From positions 1-5,947 of the forward strand of contig CANGOK010000201.1 of NCBI GenBank assembly GCA_947455285.1: a stretch of DNA of 5,947 bases, read 5' to 3'. This DNA comes from Beijerinckiaceae bacterium. Lineage in GTDB: Bacteria > Pseudomonadota > Alphaproteobacteria > Rhizobiales > Beijerinckiaceae. Both the position numbers and the translations under genes were made by a program. Below are positions 1 to 5,882 of this stretch, piece by piece. Within the stretch, counting starts at the first letter, position 1, and each line of letters begins with the position of its first letter. The notes under the pieces were generated by a model, which did not search any database, was not told the origin of the DNA, and saw only the letters and a list, made by a program, of their open reading frames with translations.

Positions 1-33
1 ATCGGCAATCACAAAATTCAAGGTTGAGGATCG

Positions 34-1011
34 ATGCGCCCGCTTGCCACCCTATTGACGGCTTTGTTCGCTGCCTGCCTTTGCGCCGGGAGCTCCCTTG
101 CGCAGGATGCGGCTTCATGGCCGAACCAGCCTGTCCGCATGGTCGTGCCATTTCCTGCGGGCGGACCAGCCGACATTGTCGCGCGCATGGTGAGCGAGCG
201 GCTGTCGCAGGTCTGGGGGCAGGGGGTCGTCGTCGAGAACAAGCCCGGCGCCAATACGGCGATCGCCGCAGCTCAGGTTGCCAAGGCGCCCGCCAATGGC
301 TACACGCTGCTGGTGGTCATGGATGTGACGATGGTGCTCAATCCCCTCACCAGCAAGACCATGTCCTATGATCCCGGCAAGGATTTCGATCTCATCAGCC
401 TGTTGGCGAAAAACACCTCGCTGCTGACAGTCCATGTGGATGGTCCCAAGACGCTCGCCGAACTGATCGCGCGTGGTAAGGCTAATCCGGGCAAGATGAA
501 TTTCGGCGCCGGCATCATCACCACGCGTCTCGCCGCTGAATTGTTCAACAAGGAAACGGGCATCGTCGCCCAATATGTGCCCTTCCAGGGAAGCCCGCCC
601 ACCGTGCAGGCCTTGCTGTCGAAATCGGTCGATTACATTGTCGATGGGCAGGCTGCGAGCTTGCCCCTGATTCAGTCTGGATTGTTCCGCGCGCTCGCGA
701 AGACCAACGAGGGGCCTGTGCCTGCTCTGCCGGAACTGCGTTCGCTCGCGGTCGAGGCCGGCGCGCCTGCGCTTGATGACGTGTCCACATGGATCGGCGT
801 CGTTGCGCCTGCGGGCACGCCGCGCGCCATCATCGACAAGATTCAGGGCGAGGTCGCCAGGGCCTATGAAGATCCTGCGCTGGTGGATCGCATACTCAAG
901 GCCGGCATTAATCCAGTTAGCGCAACCCCCGAAAATTTCGCAAAGTTCATTCACAACGAGACCCAGCGCTGGGGCAAGGTCGTGAAGGAATCCGGCATCG
1001 AGTTGAACTAA
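34..1011 (+). CDS. Bug/TctC-family periplasmic solute-binding protein
   Basis: This encodes a 325-residue extracytoplasmic substrate-binding protein of the Bug family (TctC, tripartite tricarboxylate transporter receptor). Such proteins capture small carboxylates or related amphipathic metabolites in the periplasm. The start at 34 follows a GAGGA ribosome site (26-30). Residues 1-23 form a Sec signal peptide ending SLA before Gln24. The mature protein opens with WPNQPVRMVVPFPAGGPADI (29-48), the canonical first strand and ligand loop of the family. The VENKPGA block (67-73) and the xNGYTLL block (88-93) follow, then the second lobe, including VAPAGTPRAI (257-266). The length is normal for the family. 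No TctA or TctB membrane subunits are visible, so it may be an orphan receptor, which is common in this family; the region upstream is not seen. It is convergent with the cytochrome/ThDP operon and separated from it by a hairpin. The ligand cannot be read from sequence. Confidence 0.93.
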   Translation: MRPLATLLTALFAACLCAGSSLAQDAASWPNQPVRMVVPFPAGGPADIVARMVSERLSQVWGQGVVVENKPGANTAIAAAQVAKAPANGYTLLVVMDVTMVLNPLTSKTMSYDPGKDFDLISLLAKNTSLLTVHVDGPKTLAELIARGKANPGKMNFGAGIITTRLAAELFNKETGIVAQYVPFQGSPPTVQALLSKSVDYIVDGQAASLPLIQSGLFRALAKTNEGPVPALPELRSLAVEAGAPALDDVSTWIGVVAPAGTPRAIIDKIQGEVARAYEDPALVDRILKAGINPVSATPENFAKFIHNETQRWGKVVKESGIELN

Positions 1012-1035
1012 CGTCAGGCCATCGCCCAATAAAAT

Positions 1036-1061
1036 AGCCCGCCTGACTGCTCAGGCGGGCT
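1036..1061. terminator. Bidirectional intrinsic terminator
   Basis: A perfect inverted repeat pairs GCCCGCCTGA (1037-1046) with TCAGGCGGGC (1051-1060) around a 4-nt CTGC loop, and an outer A-T pair makes 11 bp. It sits in the 69-nt gap between two convergent genes, 24 nt after the Bug-gene stop and 19 nt after the cytochrome-gene stop. Read on the − strand, the stem is followed by a T-rich tract (TATTTTATT). Read on the + strand, it is followed by a weaker TTCGTCTTT tail. It is therefore best as the terminator of the − strand operon and probably serves both directions. Confidence 0.88.
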
Positions 1062-1080
1062 TCGTCTTTCAAGCCTTTGG

Positions 1081-1449
1081 TTACTTGACGCCCATGCCTG
1101 TGAGGAGGGGAAGGCTCTTCGCATCCGGGGATTTCGGAAGGCTCTTCATATAGGCGTAAATATCCGCGACCGTCTGGTCGGAAACGATCTTGGCCTCATA
1201 GGGAGGCATGTCGTTCGAAGGCTGGCGCAACTGCATCAGAAAGGCTTCGAAGGGCAGTTCGGTATTGGCGAGCTTCGGCCCTGTCAGGTTTGCGCCATTG
1301 CCCAGCGTTCCGTGGCATTGCCAGCAGCCATCCGAGTTGAAGTGCTTCTTGCCGTTCTCGATGTTTCCAGCCGGAGCCGCCTGCTGGGCCATCGCGGCGC
1401 TGGCGCAGAGTGAGAGTGTGGCTGCGAGGGTAATCGTGAAAATCTTCAT
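1081..1449 (-). CDS. Small periplasmic class I cytochrome c
   Basis: This encodes a 122-residue mono-haem cytochrome c. Residues 1-21 form a Sec signal peptide ending AMA before Gln22, leaving a mature protein of about 100 residues. The haem-attachment motif is CWQCH (42-46), with His46 as the proximal ligand. Met81 in the NDMPPY segment (79-84) is the expected distal ligand, followed by the C-terminal helix (TVADIYAYMKSLP) typical of cytochrome c/CBB3-type domains. It starts 12 nt after the stop of the ThDP-enzyme gene, with its own GGGAGAG ribosome site in the gap, so the two are almost certainly co-transcribed. The family shuttles electrons between periplasmic dehydrogenases and the respiratory chain. 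By position, its donor may be the ThDP enzyme or the divergently encoded Mo enzyme, but the partner is an inference. No second haem motif or membrane anchor is present after signal removal. Confidence 0.95.
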   Translation of the reverse strand: MKIFTITLAATLSLCASAAMAQQAAPAGNIENGKKHFNSDGCWQCHGTLGNGANLTGPKLANTELPFEAFLMQLRQPSNDMPPYEAKIVSDQTVADIYAYMKSLPKSPDAKSLPLLTGMGVK

Positions 1450-1454
1450 GTGAT

Positions 1455-1461
1455 CTCTCCC
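1455..1461 (-). promoter_or_regulatory. Ribosome binding site of the cytochrome c gene
   Basis: On the − strand, GGGAGAG directly follows the TAA stop of the ThDP-enzyme gene (1464-1462) and lies 5 nt before the cytochrome ATG. Its position next to the stop codon suggests translational coupling of the two genes. Confidence 0.8.
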
Positions 1462-3438
1462 TTAGCCGCGTGGCTGCATGACGACGTCGATCAGGACGGG
1501 ATTGCCCGCCTTGACCGCGGCGACGCCCTTCCTGATGGCTTCGCCCAGTTCCTTGGGATCGCTGATCGGGCCGATGCCCACCGCGCCATAGCTCTTCGCC
1601 AGGCCCGCATAGTCGATGTTCGGATCGGTGATCTCGGTTCCGATGACCCCGCTGGTGACGCCGCGATTGTGGCGGTTCGCCATGCGCTGGATGTGCATGA
1701 CTTCCTGATGATAGGCGCGGTTGTTCTGGATGATCGCAAGGAACGGGATCTTGTGGTGCGCAGCGGTCCACATGACGCTGGGAGCCATGTTGAAATTGCC
1801 ATCGCCGATGATCGCGATCGGCAAGCGGCCGCCGATCTCGCGATGGGCGAGCGCCGCGCCAAGCGCCGCCACGGGCTCGTAGCCGACGCCCGAGCCGCCG
1901 GAGCTGCCGATATACTGATAGTGCTTCTCGATCGGCCAGAGGCGGTGCTGCCAGTTGCCGCTGTAGTTATTGGGCGTCATGAAAGCCCAATCCTCGTTCT
2001 TCACCTGATTCCACAGTTCGGCGAACATGCGCGCGCCGCTGATCGGGCTTGAATCCCAGCCCAGCGCGCCGTCCGCATGGGCGCGGGCGGCGAAGGCCTT
2101 GAAGGCGTCGCGCATCTTCTGGCCGCGGGCCGTGAACATCGACTTGCGGTCGCCGATTTCGCGTTCCACCGCCTCGATCAGATAGGGCATGGTGGCCTGC
2201 GCATCCGCGGTGATCGCGAGATCGGCGGCGCTATAACGCTGGAAGTCCTGATAATTGGCCTTCATCAGCAGATCATGGGTGGAAAGGCTGATGACCTTGG
2301 CGTTCGGCTTGGAGGTGCGGCGCCATGTGCGCTCGATCTGGTCGCGCACGCGATTGAGCTGGCCGAAAAGATCGACGGGCTCAAGCGCAAGGATGCAGTC
2401 AGCCTGCCCGACCAAGGCGCCGCCGCGGGCGTTTTGGTAGAGATAATGCTGGCTGGGGAAGTTCATGCGGCTCTGCTTGTCCACGACGGGCGCCTGCAGA
2501 AGCTCGGCCAGCTTGACGAGATCGTCCACGCCCTGCTGCGAGCGCGCATAGCGGTCAACGGTGATGACCGGATTTTCCGCGGCGACCAGCATCTTCGCGG
2601 CCTCTTTGAGGGCTGCGGGATCGCCCACGGTCTGCGTGCCTCTGGTGAGCTTGGGAATCCTGAGCTTGGCTTCTTCCTGCTTTGAAAGCTCTGATTCCTG
2701 CAGCTTGCCGTCAGCTGTGATCAGGATCGGTCCCGGAGGCTCCGCGCAGGCCAGCGCATAGCCGCGCACGGTGGATTCGGCGAAGCTCTGCAAGGACCAG
2801 GGATAGTCATCCCACTTGACGAAGTCGCGAACGGTGGCGGCGCCGTCTTGCACCGAATGCATCCATTCGACGCCGGGTCGGCGGTCTTCGACTGGGCCCG
2901 CGCTCGCGGTGAACAGGATCATCGGCACGCGATCGCAATAGGCGTTGTAGATGCCCATCGCGGCATGCTGGGTGCCGACAGTGCCGTGCAGCATGGCGGC
3001 CATTGGCTTGCCAGCCACTTTCGCATAGCCATGGGCCATGCCGACCGAAACTTCTTCATGCAGGCAGGTCAGCCATTCCGGCTTCTTGTTCTGTCCATAG
3101 TTGATGAAGGATTCCTGCAGCGCACGGAATGTCGAGCCAGGGCAGGAGGCCAGAAAGTCAATGTTCAACGTCTTGCAGACATCGACCATGAAGTCCGAAC
3201 CGGTTTTTTCGGTCGTAAGCGCCTCCATATGGGGCGGATGTTCGTTCTCAGCAGCGGTCTGCGCGGCGGTCGGCAGGGGAGCCTTGGGGCGCGCCGCAGG
3301 AGCGGGGGCCGGCTGGGCCTGCGCCGGGTTCGATTGCGCTTGCGCGGGGCCGCTCAGGCCCGCGCCGCCAGCGACGGCGACGCCAGTCAGAAAGCCGCGG
3401 CGGTCGAGCCCGGCTTGATCGGATGTCTTCTTGCCCAT
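1462..3438 (-). CDS. Tat-exported thiamine-diphosphate-dependent enzyme (acetolactate synthase/benzoylformate decarboxylase fold)
   Basis: This encodes a 658-residue ThDP enzyme with a twin-arginine export signal. The start is supported by a GAGGA site (3449-3445 on the − strand) 6 nt before the ATG. Residues 12-18 (DRRGFLT) match the Tat motif, followed by a mild hydrophobic stretch and a likely cleavage after AQA (about 34). A Pro/Ala/Gln-rich linker covers roughly 35-63. The N-terminal pyrimidine-binding domain (about 75-245) has HEE at 127-129, where Glu128 aligns with the cofactor-activating glutamate. A middle domain covers about 270-430. The C-terminal pyrophosphate domain has the metal/ThDP motif GDG (545-547), 24 residues, then NN (572-573). 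Both halves of the active site therefore look intact. The family cleaves or joins bonds next to a carbonyl, for example 2-oxo-acid decarboxylation or acetohydroxyacid synthesis; the substrate here is unknown. A periplasmic location is unusual for this fold, and the coupled cytochrome c gene suggests an oxidative role. No clear FAD-binding signature was recognised in the middle domain. Confidence 0.92.
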   Translation of the reverse strand: MGKKTSDQAGLDRRGFLTGVAVAGGAGLSGPAQAQSNPAQAQPAPAPAARPKAPLPTAAQTAAENEHPPHMEALTTEKTGSDFMVDVCKTLNIDFLASCPGSTFRALQESFINYGQNKKPEWLTCLHEEVSVGMAHGYAKVAGKPMAAMLHGTVGTQHAAMGIYNAYCDRVPMILFTASAGPVEDRRPGVEWMHSVQDGAATVRDFVKWDDYPWSLQSFAESTVRGYALACAEPPGPILITADGKLQESELSKQEEAKLRIPKLTRGTQTVGDPAALKEAAKMLVAAENPVITVDRYARSQQGVDDLVKLAELLQAPVVDKQSRMNFPSQHYLYQNARGGALVGQADCILALEPVDLFGQLNRVRDQIERTWRRTSKPNAKVISLSTHDLLMKANYQDFQRYSAADLAITADAQATMPYLIEAVEREIGDRKSMFTARGQKMRDAFKAFAARAHADGALGWDSSPISGARMFAELWNQVKNEDWAFMTPNNYSGNWQHRLWPIEKHYQYIGSSGGSGVGYEPVAALGAALAHREIGGRLPIAIIGDGNFNMAPSVMWTAAHHKIPFLAIIQNNRAYHQEVMHIQRMANRHNRGVTSGVIGTEITDPNIDYAGLAKSYGAVGIGPISDPKELGEAIRKGVAAVKAGNPVLIDVVMQPRG

Positions 3439-3450
3439 GGCGTATCCTCT

Positions 3451-3480
3451 TTTAGCCTTTTAATTGATCGCAAAGCTAAA
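3451..3480. repeat. Imperfect inverted repeat upstream of the ThDP gene
   Basis: TTTAGC (3451-3456) is repeated inverted as GCTAAA (3475-3480). Skipping one C at 3457 extends the pairing by TTT/AAA to nine pairs, around an AT-rich centre of about 11 nt. It starts just upstream of the ThDP-gene ribosome site. It could be an operator for a dimeric regulator or an mRNA leader hairpin; chance is also possible at this length. Confidence 0.4.
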
Positions 3481-3501
3481 CGCTCGCGCGTCTGATTGCA
3501 A
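3473..3501 (-). promoter_or_regulatory. Weak candidate sigma-70-like promoter for the ThDP/cytochrome operon
   Basis: On the − strand, TTGCAA (3501-3496) could be a −35 element and TAGCTT (3478-3473) a −10 element, with 17-nt spacing. The −35 has 4 of 6 and the −10 has 3 of 6 consensus bases. The proposed −10 overlaps the right arm of the 3451-3480 inverted repeat, as an operator would, but the match is weak. Confidence 0.2.
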
Positions 3502-3575
3502 ATGGCGGAGGGGTTTTGTGCCCCGCACAGGGCTCTGGCGTCCTGCCTTCTGTCGTGGCATGTTTCAGGAAAAGA

Positions 3576-3604
3576 GGCGTTGGTCGGACGCCATGATTAT
3601 GGCG
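3576..3604 (+). promoter_or_regulatory. Two overlapping, mutually exclusive hairpins next to the Mo-enzyme ribosome site
   Basis: GGCGT (3576-3580) can pair with ACGCC (3588-3592). CGCCAT (3589-3594) can instead pair with ATGGCG (3599-3604) over a GATT loop. The two stems share 3589-3592, so only one can form, and the second ends one base before the AAGGGAGG ribosome site. This could modulate translation initiation, but the stems are short (5 and 6 bp) and may be fortuitous. Confidence 0.3.
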
Positions 3605-3605
3605 C

Positions 3606-3613
3606 AAGGGAGG
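3606..3613 (+). promoter_or_regulatory. Ribosome binding site deciding the Mo-enzyme start
   Basis: AAGGGAGG lies 5 nt before the ATG at 3619. It fixes the start there rather than at the upstream in-frame TTG (3496) or ATG (3502), and it places the Tat motif at residues 6-11 of the protein. Confidence 0.85.
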
Positions 3614-3618
3614 TTTTG

Positions 3619-5874
3619 ATGACCGTTCAAACCAGCCGTCGTTCATTTCTCGCCGCCGCTGGCGCCCTTACGGTCGGCGTCGCTTTGCCAGGCGCCCGGG
3701 CGCGCGCAGGCGTCGTCGCGTCTCGTCTGCCGCTAAACCCTGAAAAACTCGCGACCTACATCAGCATCAATCCTGATGGTTCGGCAGTTGGCTGGATCGG
3801 CAAGATCGACATGGGGCAAGGCACGGAAGTCGGCTGGGCGCAGATGATCGCTGAGGAGCTGGATCTGCCGGTTGAAAAGGTCAGCATCGTCCAAGGCCAA
3901 ACGGATGTGACGTTCAATATGGGCGGCGCCTCCGGTTCGACCGGCATCTGGAAGGGCGGCGCCGCCATGCGAGCTGCGGCGGCTGAAGCGCGTAGCGTGC
4001 TCGTCGGCATGGCGGCCGAGAAACTTGGCGTTCCTGCCGAGCGACTTGGCGTTGATGACGGTGTTATCCGCGTCAAGGGCGATCCCGCGCGACAAGCGAC
4101 CTATGCCGCGCTTGTCGGCGGTCAGCATTTCGACACGTTGTTGACGTGGAACAAGCAGGTCGGCAGCGATCTCATGGTCGAGGGCAAGGCGAAGCCGAAG
4201 TCGCCCAAGGATTATAAGATCGTCGGCAAGACGAGCCCCAAGCGCCGCGACGTTGCGGAAAAGATCCTTGGCCGGCACACCTATATGGTGGACGCCAAGG
4301 TCGAGGGCATGTTGCATGGCCGGGTCATTCGGCCCCCGGTCGCCGGCGCAGTTCCCGTGTCAGTGGATGAAACATCCATCGCAAAAATTCCCGGCGCCAT
4401 AGTCGTGCGCGAGAAGGATTTCATCGGCGTGGTCGCGCCGAAGGAGTGGCACGCGGTTCGGGCTGCGCGGGAACTAAAGGTCGTCTGGTCCGATGTGAAG
4501 CCGCCCTTCCCGGGGTCGGACAAGATCCATGACCATATCCGCGCCGCCCCGACGTTGAAGCGTGATGTGGACAAGGAGAAAGGTAAAATAGACGAAGCCT
4601 TCGCCAAGGCGGCGAAAGTCTTTGAAGCCTCCTACGAATGGCCGTTCCAGTCCCATGCTTCGATGGGTCCCGCCAGCGGGCTCGTCGATGCGCGCCCTGA
4701 TGGCGTTCGCCTGTGGTCGGGTTCGCAGAAGCCTCATTATGCGCGTGATGGCGTCGCCAAATTGTTGGGGCTCCCGCAGGATAAGGCTGTCTGCGTCTCG
4801 CTCACGGGTCCGGGTTCCTATGGGCGCAATGATTCTGGCGATGTCGTCATGGACGCCGCCGTTCTGTCCCGCGCCGTCGGCAAGCCTGTGCGTGTGCAGA
4901 GCATGCGCCACGAAGGCACGGGTTGGGACCCCAAGGCGCCTGCTTCGGTCCACATCTCACGCGTCGCGCTCGATGCGGATAACAAGATCACCGCCTGGTA
5001 TTTTGAATCGAAGGTCTTCTCCAAGCGCGACGCTTTCAATAACGAGGGCGATCCCTCGCATACGCTTGCAGGGCAGCTGCTCGGAGCGCCCCTGAAGCCG
5101 ACGATCATCTTCGGTGGCCCCGATGAAAGCTATGGCTTCCCCGCCTATCTAAAGGTCTCCAACATCATCCCGCCGCTGCTTGATCGCGCCTCGCCTTTGC
5201 GCACCGCGCATATGCGCGATCCCGGTGGGCCGCAGGTGCATTTCGCCGTCGAGTCCTTCATGGACGAGCTCGCCTATCATCTGGGGATGGATCCGCTGGA
5301 GTTCCGATTGAAAAATGTCGAGAACCAGAGGGATCTGGCGGTCATCAAGGCGGCTGCGGAGAAAGCTGGCTGGCAACCCCGTTTGGTGGCTCGTAAGCAG
5401 GTTCGTGGCGATGTCTTTGTGGGGCAAGGCATTGCCTATGCCTCGCGCTCTGGGACCCGTGTCGCCATGGTGGCGGATGTTGAGGTCCATCGCGCCACCG
5501 GCAAGGTTCGGGTGCGCAAATGGACAGTCGCCCATGATTGCGGCCAGATCATCAACCCCGGCCTATTGCGAAACACCATCGAGGGGAATGTGGTGCAATC
5601 GACCAGTCGCGCCCTTTTCGAGGAGGTGGGCTTCGACGATAAGATGGTGACCAGCGTCGACTGGAACACCTATCCCATTCTTGACATCAAGGATGCCCCC
5701 GAGACGATCGATATCGTGCTGATCGACAGGCCGGAAATCGCCCCGACGGGGGCAGGGGAGGGCTCGTCACGACCGACAGCCGCCGCAATCGCCAACGCCA
5801 TTTATGACGCGACCGGCGTTCGGTTGCGTCGCGCGCCGTTGACGCCAGAGCGCGTGAAGTCTGGTATGGCTTAG
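3619..5874 (+). CDS. Tat-exported molybdopterin hydroxylase/aldehyde-oxidase large subunit (IorB/NicB-like)
   Basis: This encodes a 751-residue molybdenum-cofactor subunit of the xanthine oxidase family. Its architecture is that of IorB-type large subunits (isoquinoline or nicotinate oxidoreductases and related aldehyde dehydrogenases). A Tat signal, SRRSFL (6-11), ends near ARA (30). Recognisable blocks in order are: MGQGTEVGWAQMIAEELD (65-82), a cofactor-contacting segment; SGSQKPHYAR (367-376), containing the family glutamine; GPGSYGRN (397-404), in the place of the usual glycine-rich GGGFGRR; RDPGGPQVHFAVESFMDELA (533-552); AHDCGQIINP (638-647) with IEGN (654-657); and GAGE (711-714), whose Glu714 aligns with the catalytic base. 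The length is normal for the family. Known relatives insert water-derived oxygen into N-heterocycles or aldehydes and pass electrons through a separate [2Fe-2S] subunit, which is not visible here. The divergently encoded cytochrome c could be the downstream acceptor, by inference. The substrate is not predictable. The next gene starts 8 nt after the stop. Confidence 0.93.
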   Translation: MTVQTSRRSFLAAAGALTVGVALPGARARAGVVASRLPLNPEKLATYISINPDGSAVGWIGKIDMGQGTEVGWAQMIAEELDLPVEKVSIVQGQTDVTFNMGGASGSTGIWKGGAAMRAAAAEARSVLVGMAAEKLGVPAERLGVDDGVIRVKGDPARQATYAALVGGQHFDTLLTWNKQVGSDLMVEGKAKPKSPKDYKIVGKTSPKRRDVAEKILGRHTYMVDAKVEGMLHGRVIRPPVAGAVPVSVDETSIAKIPGAIVVREKDFIGVVAPKEWHAVRAARELKVVWSDVKPPFPGSDKIHDHIRAAPTLKRDVDKEKGKIDEAFAKAAKVFEASYEWPFQSHASMGPASGLVDARPDGVRLWSGSQKPHYARDGVAKLLGLPQDKAVCVSLTGPGSYGRNDSGDVVMDAAVLSRAVGKPVRVQSMRHEGTGWDPKAPASVHISRVALDADNKITAWYFESKVFSKRDAFNNEGDPSHTLAGQLLGAPLKPTIIFGGPDESYGFPAYLKVSNIIPPLLDRASPLRTAHMRDPGGPQVHFAVESFMDELAYHLGMDPLEFRLKNVENQRDLAVIKAAAEKAGWQPRLVARKQVRGDVFVGQGIAYASRSGTRVAMVADVEVHRATGKVRVRKWTVAHDCGQIINPGLLRNTIEGNVVQSTSRALFEEVGFDDKMVTSVDWNTYPILDIKDAPETIDIVLIDRPEIAPTGAGEGSSRPTAAAIANAIYDATGVRLRRAPLTPERVKSGMA

Positions 5875-5878
5875 GAGG
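5873..5878 (+). promoter_or_regulatory. Ribosome binding site overlapping the Mo-enzyme stop codon
   Basis: AGGAGG is formed partly by the TAG stop (5872-5874) of the Mo-enzyme gene and lies 4 nt before the ATG at 5883. This implies co-translation of the two genes, and it favours 5883 over the in-frame ATG at 5892 as the start. Confidence 0.82.
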
Positions 5879-5882
5879 CTCC

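Larger units (their letters stand above)
3439..3618. promoter_or_regulatory. Divergent control region between the ThDP/cytochrome and Mo-enzyme operons
   Basis: This 180-nt region separates two divergently transcribed genes that both encode Tat-exported enzymes, so it must carry promoters for both directions. The upstream part of the + frame stays open back to a TTG at 3496. That extension has no ribosome site as good as the one before 3619, and it would put 41 residues ahead of a standard Tat signal, so it is treated as non-coding. The region holds inverted repeats at 3451-3480 and 3576-3604. A shared regulator for both operons is plausible, but no operator of a known family was recognised. 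Confidence 0.65.

Noticed and set aside
34..100. Lipoprotein signal for the Bug protein, based on Cys15 or Cys17
   Set aside because: The residues before the cysteines do not fit a lipobox well, while SLA before Gln24 is a good signal peptidase I site.
115..1029. Long open frame on the − strand opposite the Bug gene (304 codons)
   Set aside because: It is fully antisense to a clear Bug/TctC protein, its translation is Arg/Gly/His-rich with no recognisable domain, and it runs across most of the convergent gene. It is a GC-rich shadow frame.
1450..3495. Three long + strand open frames (1450-2052, 2077-2685, 2848-3495) opposite the ThDP gene
   Set aside because: They all mirror the codon structure of a well-supported ThDP enzyme, lack convincing ribosome sites and domains, and have shadow-type composition.
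3518..3528. GTGC-CCC-GCAC small inverted repeat in the divergent region
   Set aside because: A 4-bp arm with a 3-nt loop is expected by chance in GC-rich DNA and has no supporting context.
3551..3570. Possible sigma-54 promoter at TGGCATG (3557-3563)
   Set aside because: The −24-like element resembles TGGCACG, but no TTGCA-like −12 element occurs at the required spacing.
3496..3618. N-terminal extension of the Mo enzyme starting at TTG 3496
   Set aside because: The extension would bury the Tat motif about 47 residues inside the protein. The AAGGGAGG site 5 nt before ATG 3619 and the standard Tat-signal position favour the shorter start.
3733..4317. − strand open frames inside the Mo-enzyme gene (for example 3733-4317 and 4474-4953)
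   Set aside because: They are antisense to conserved cofactor-binding segments and show no recognisable domain.
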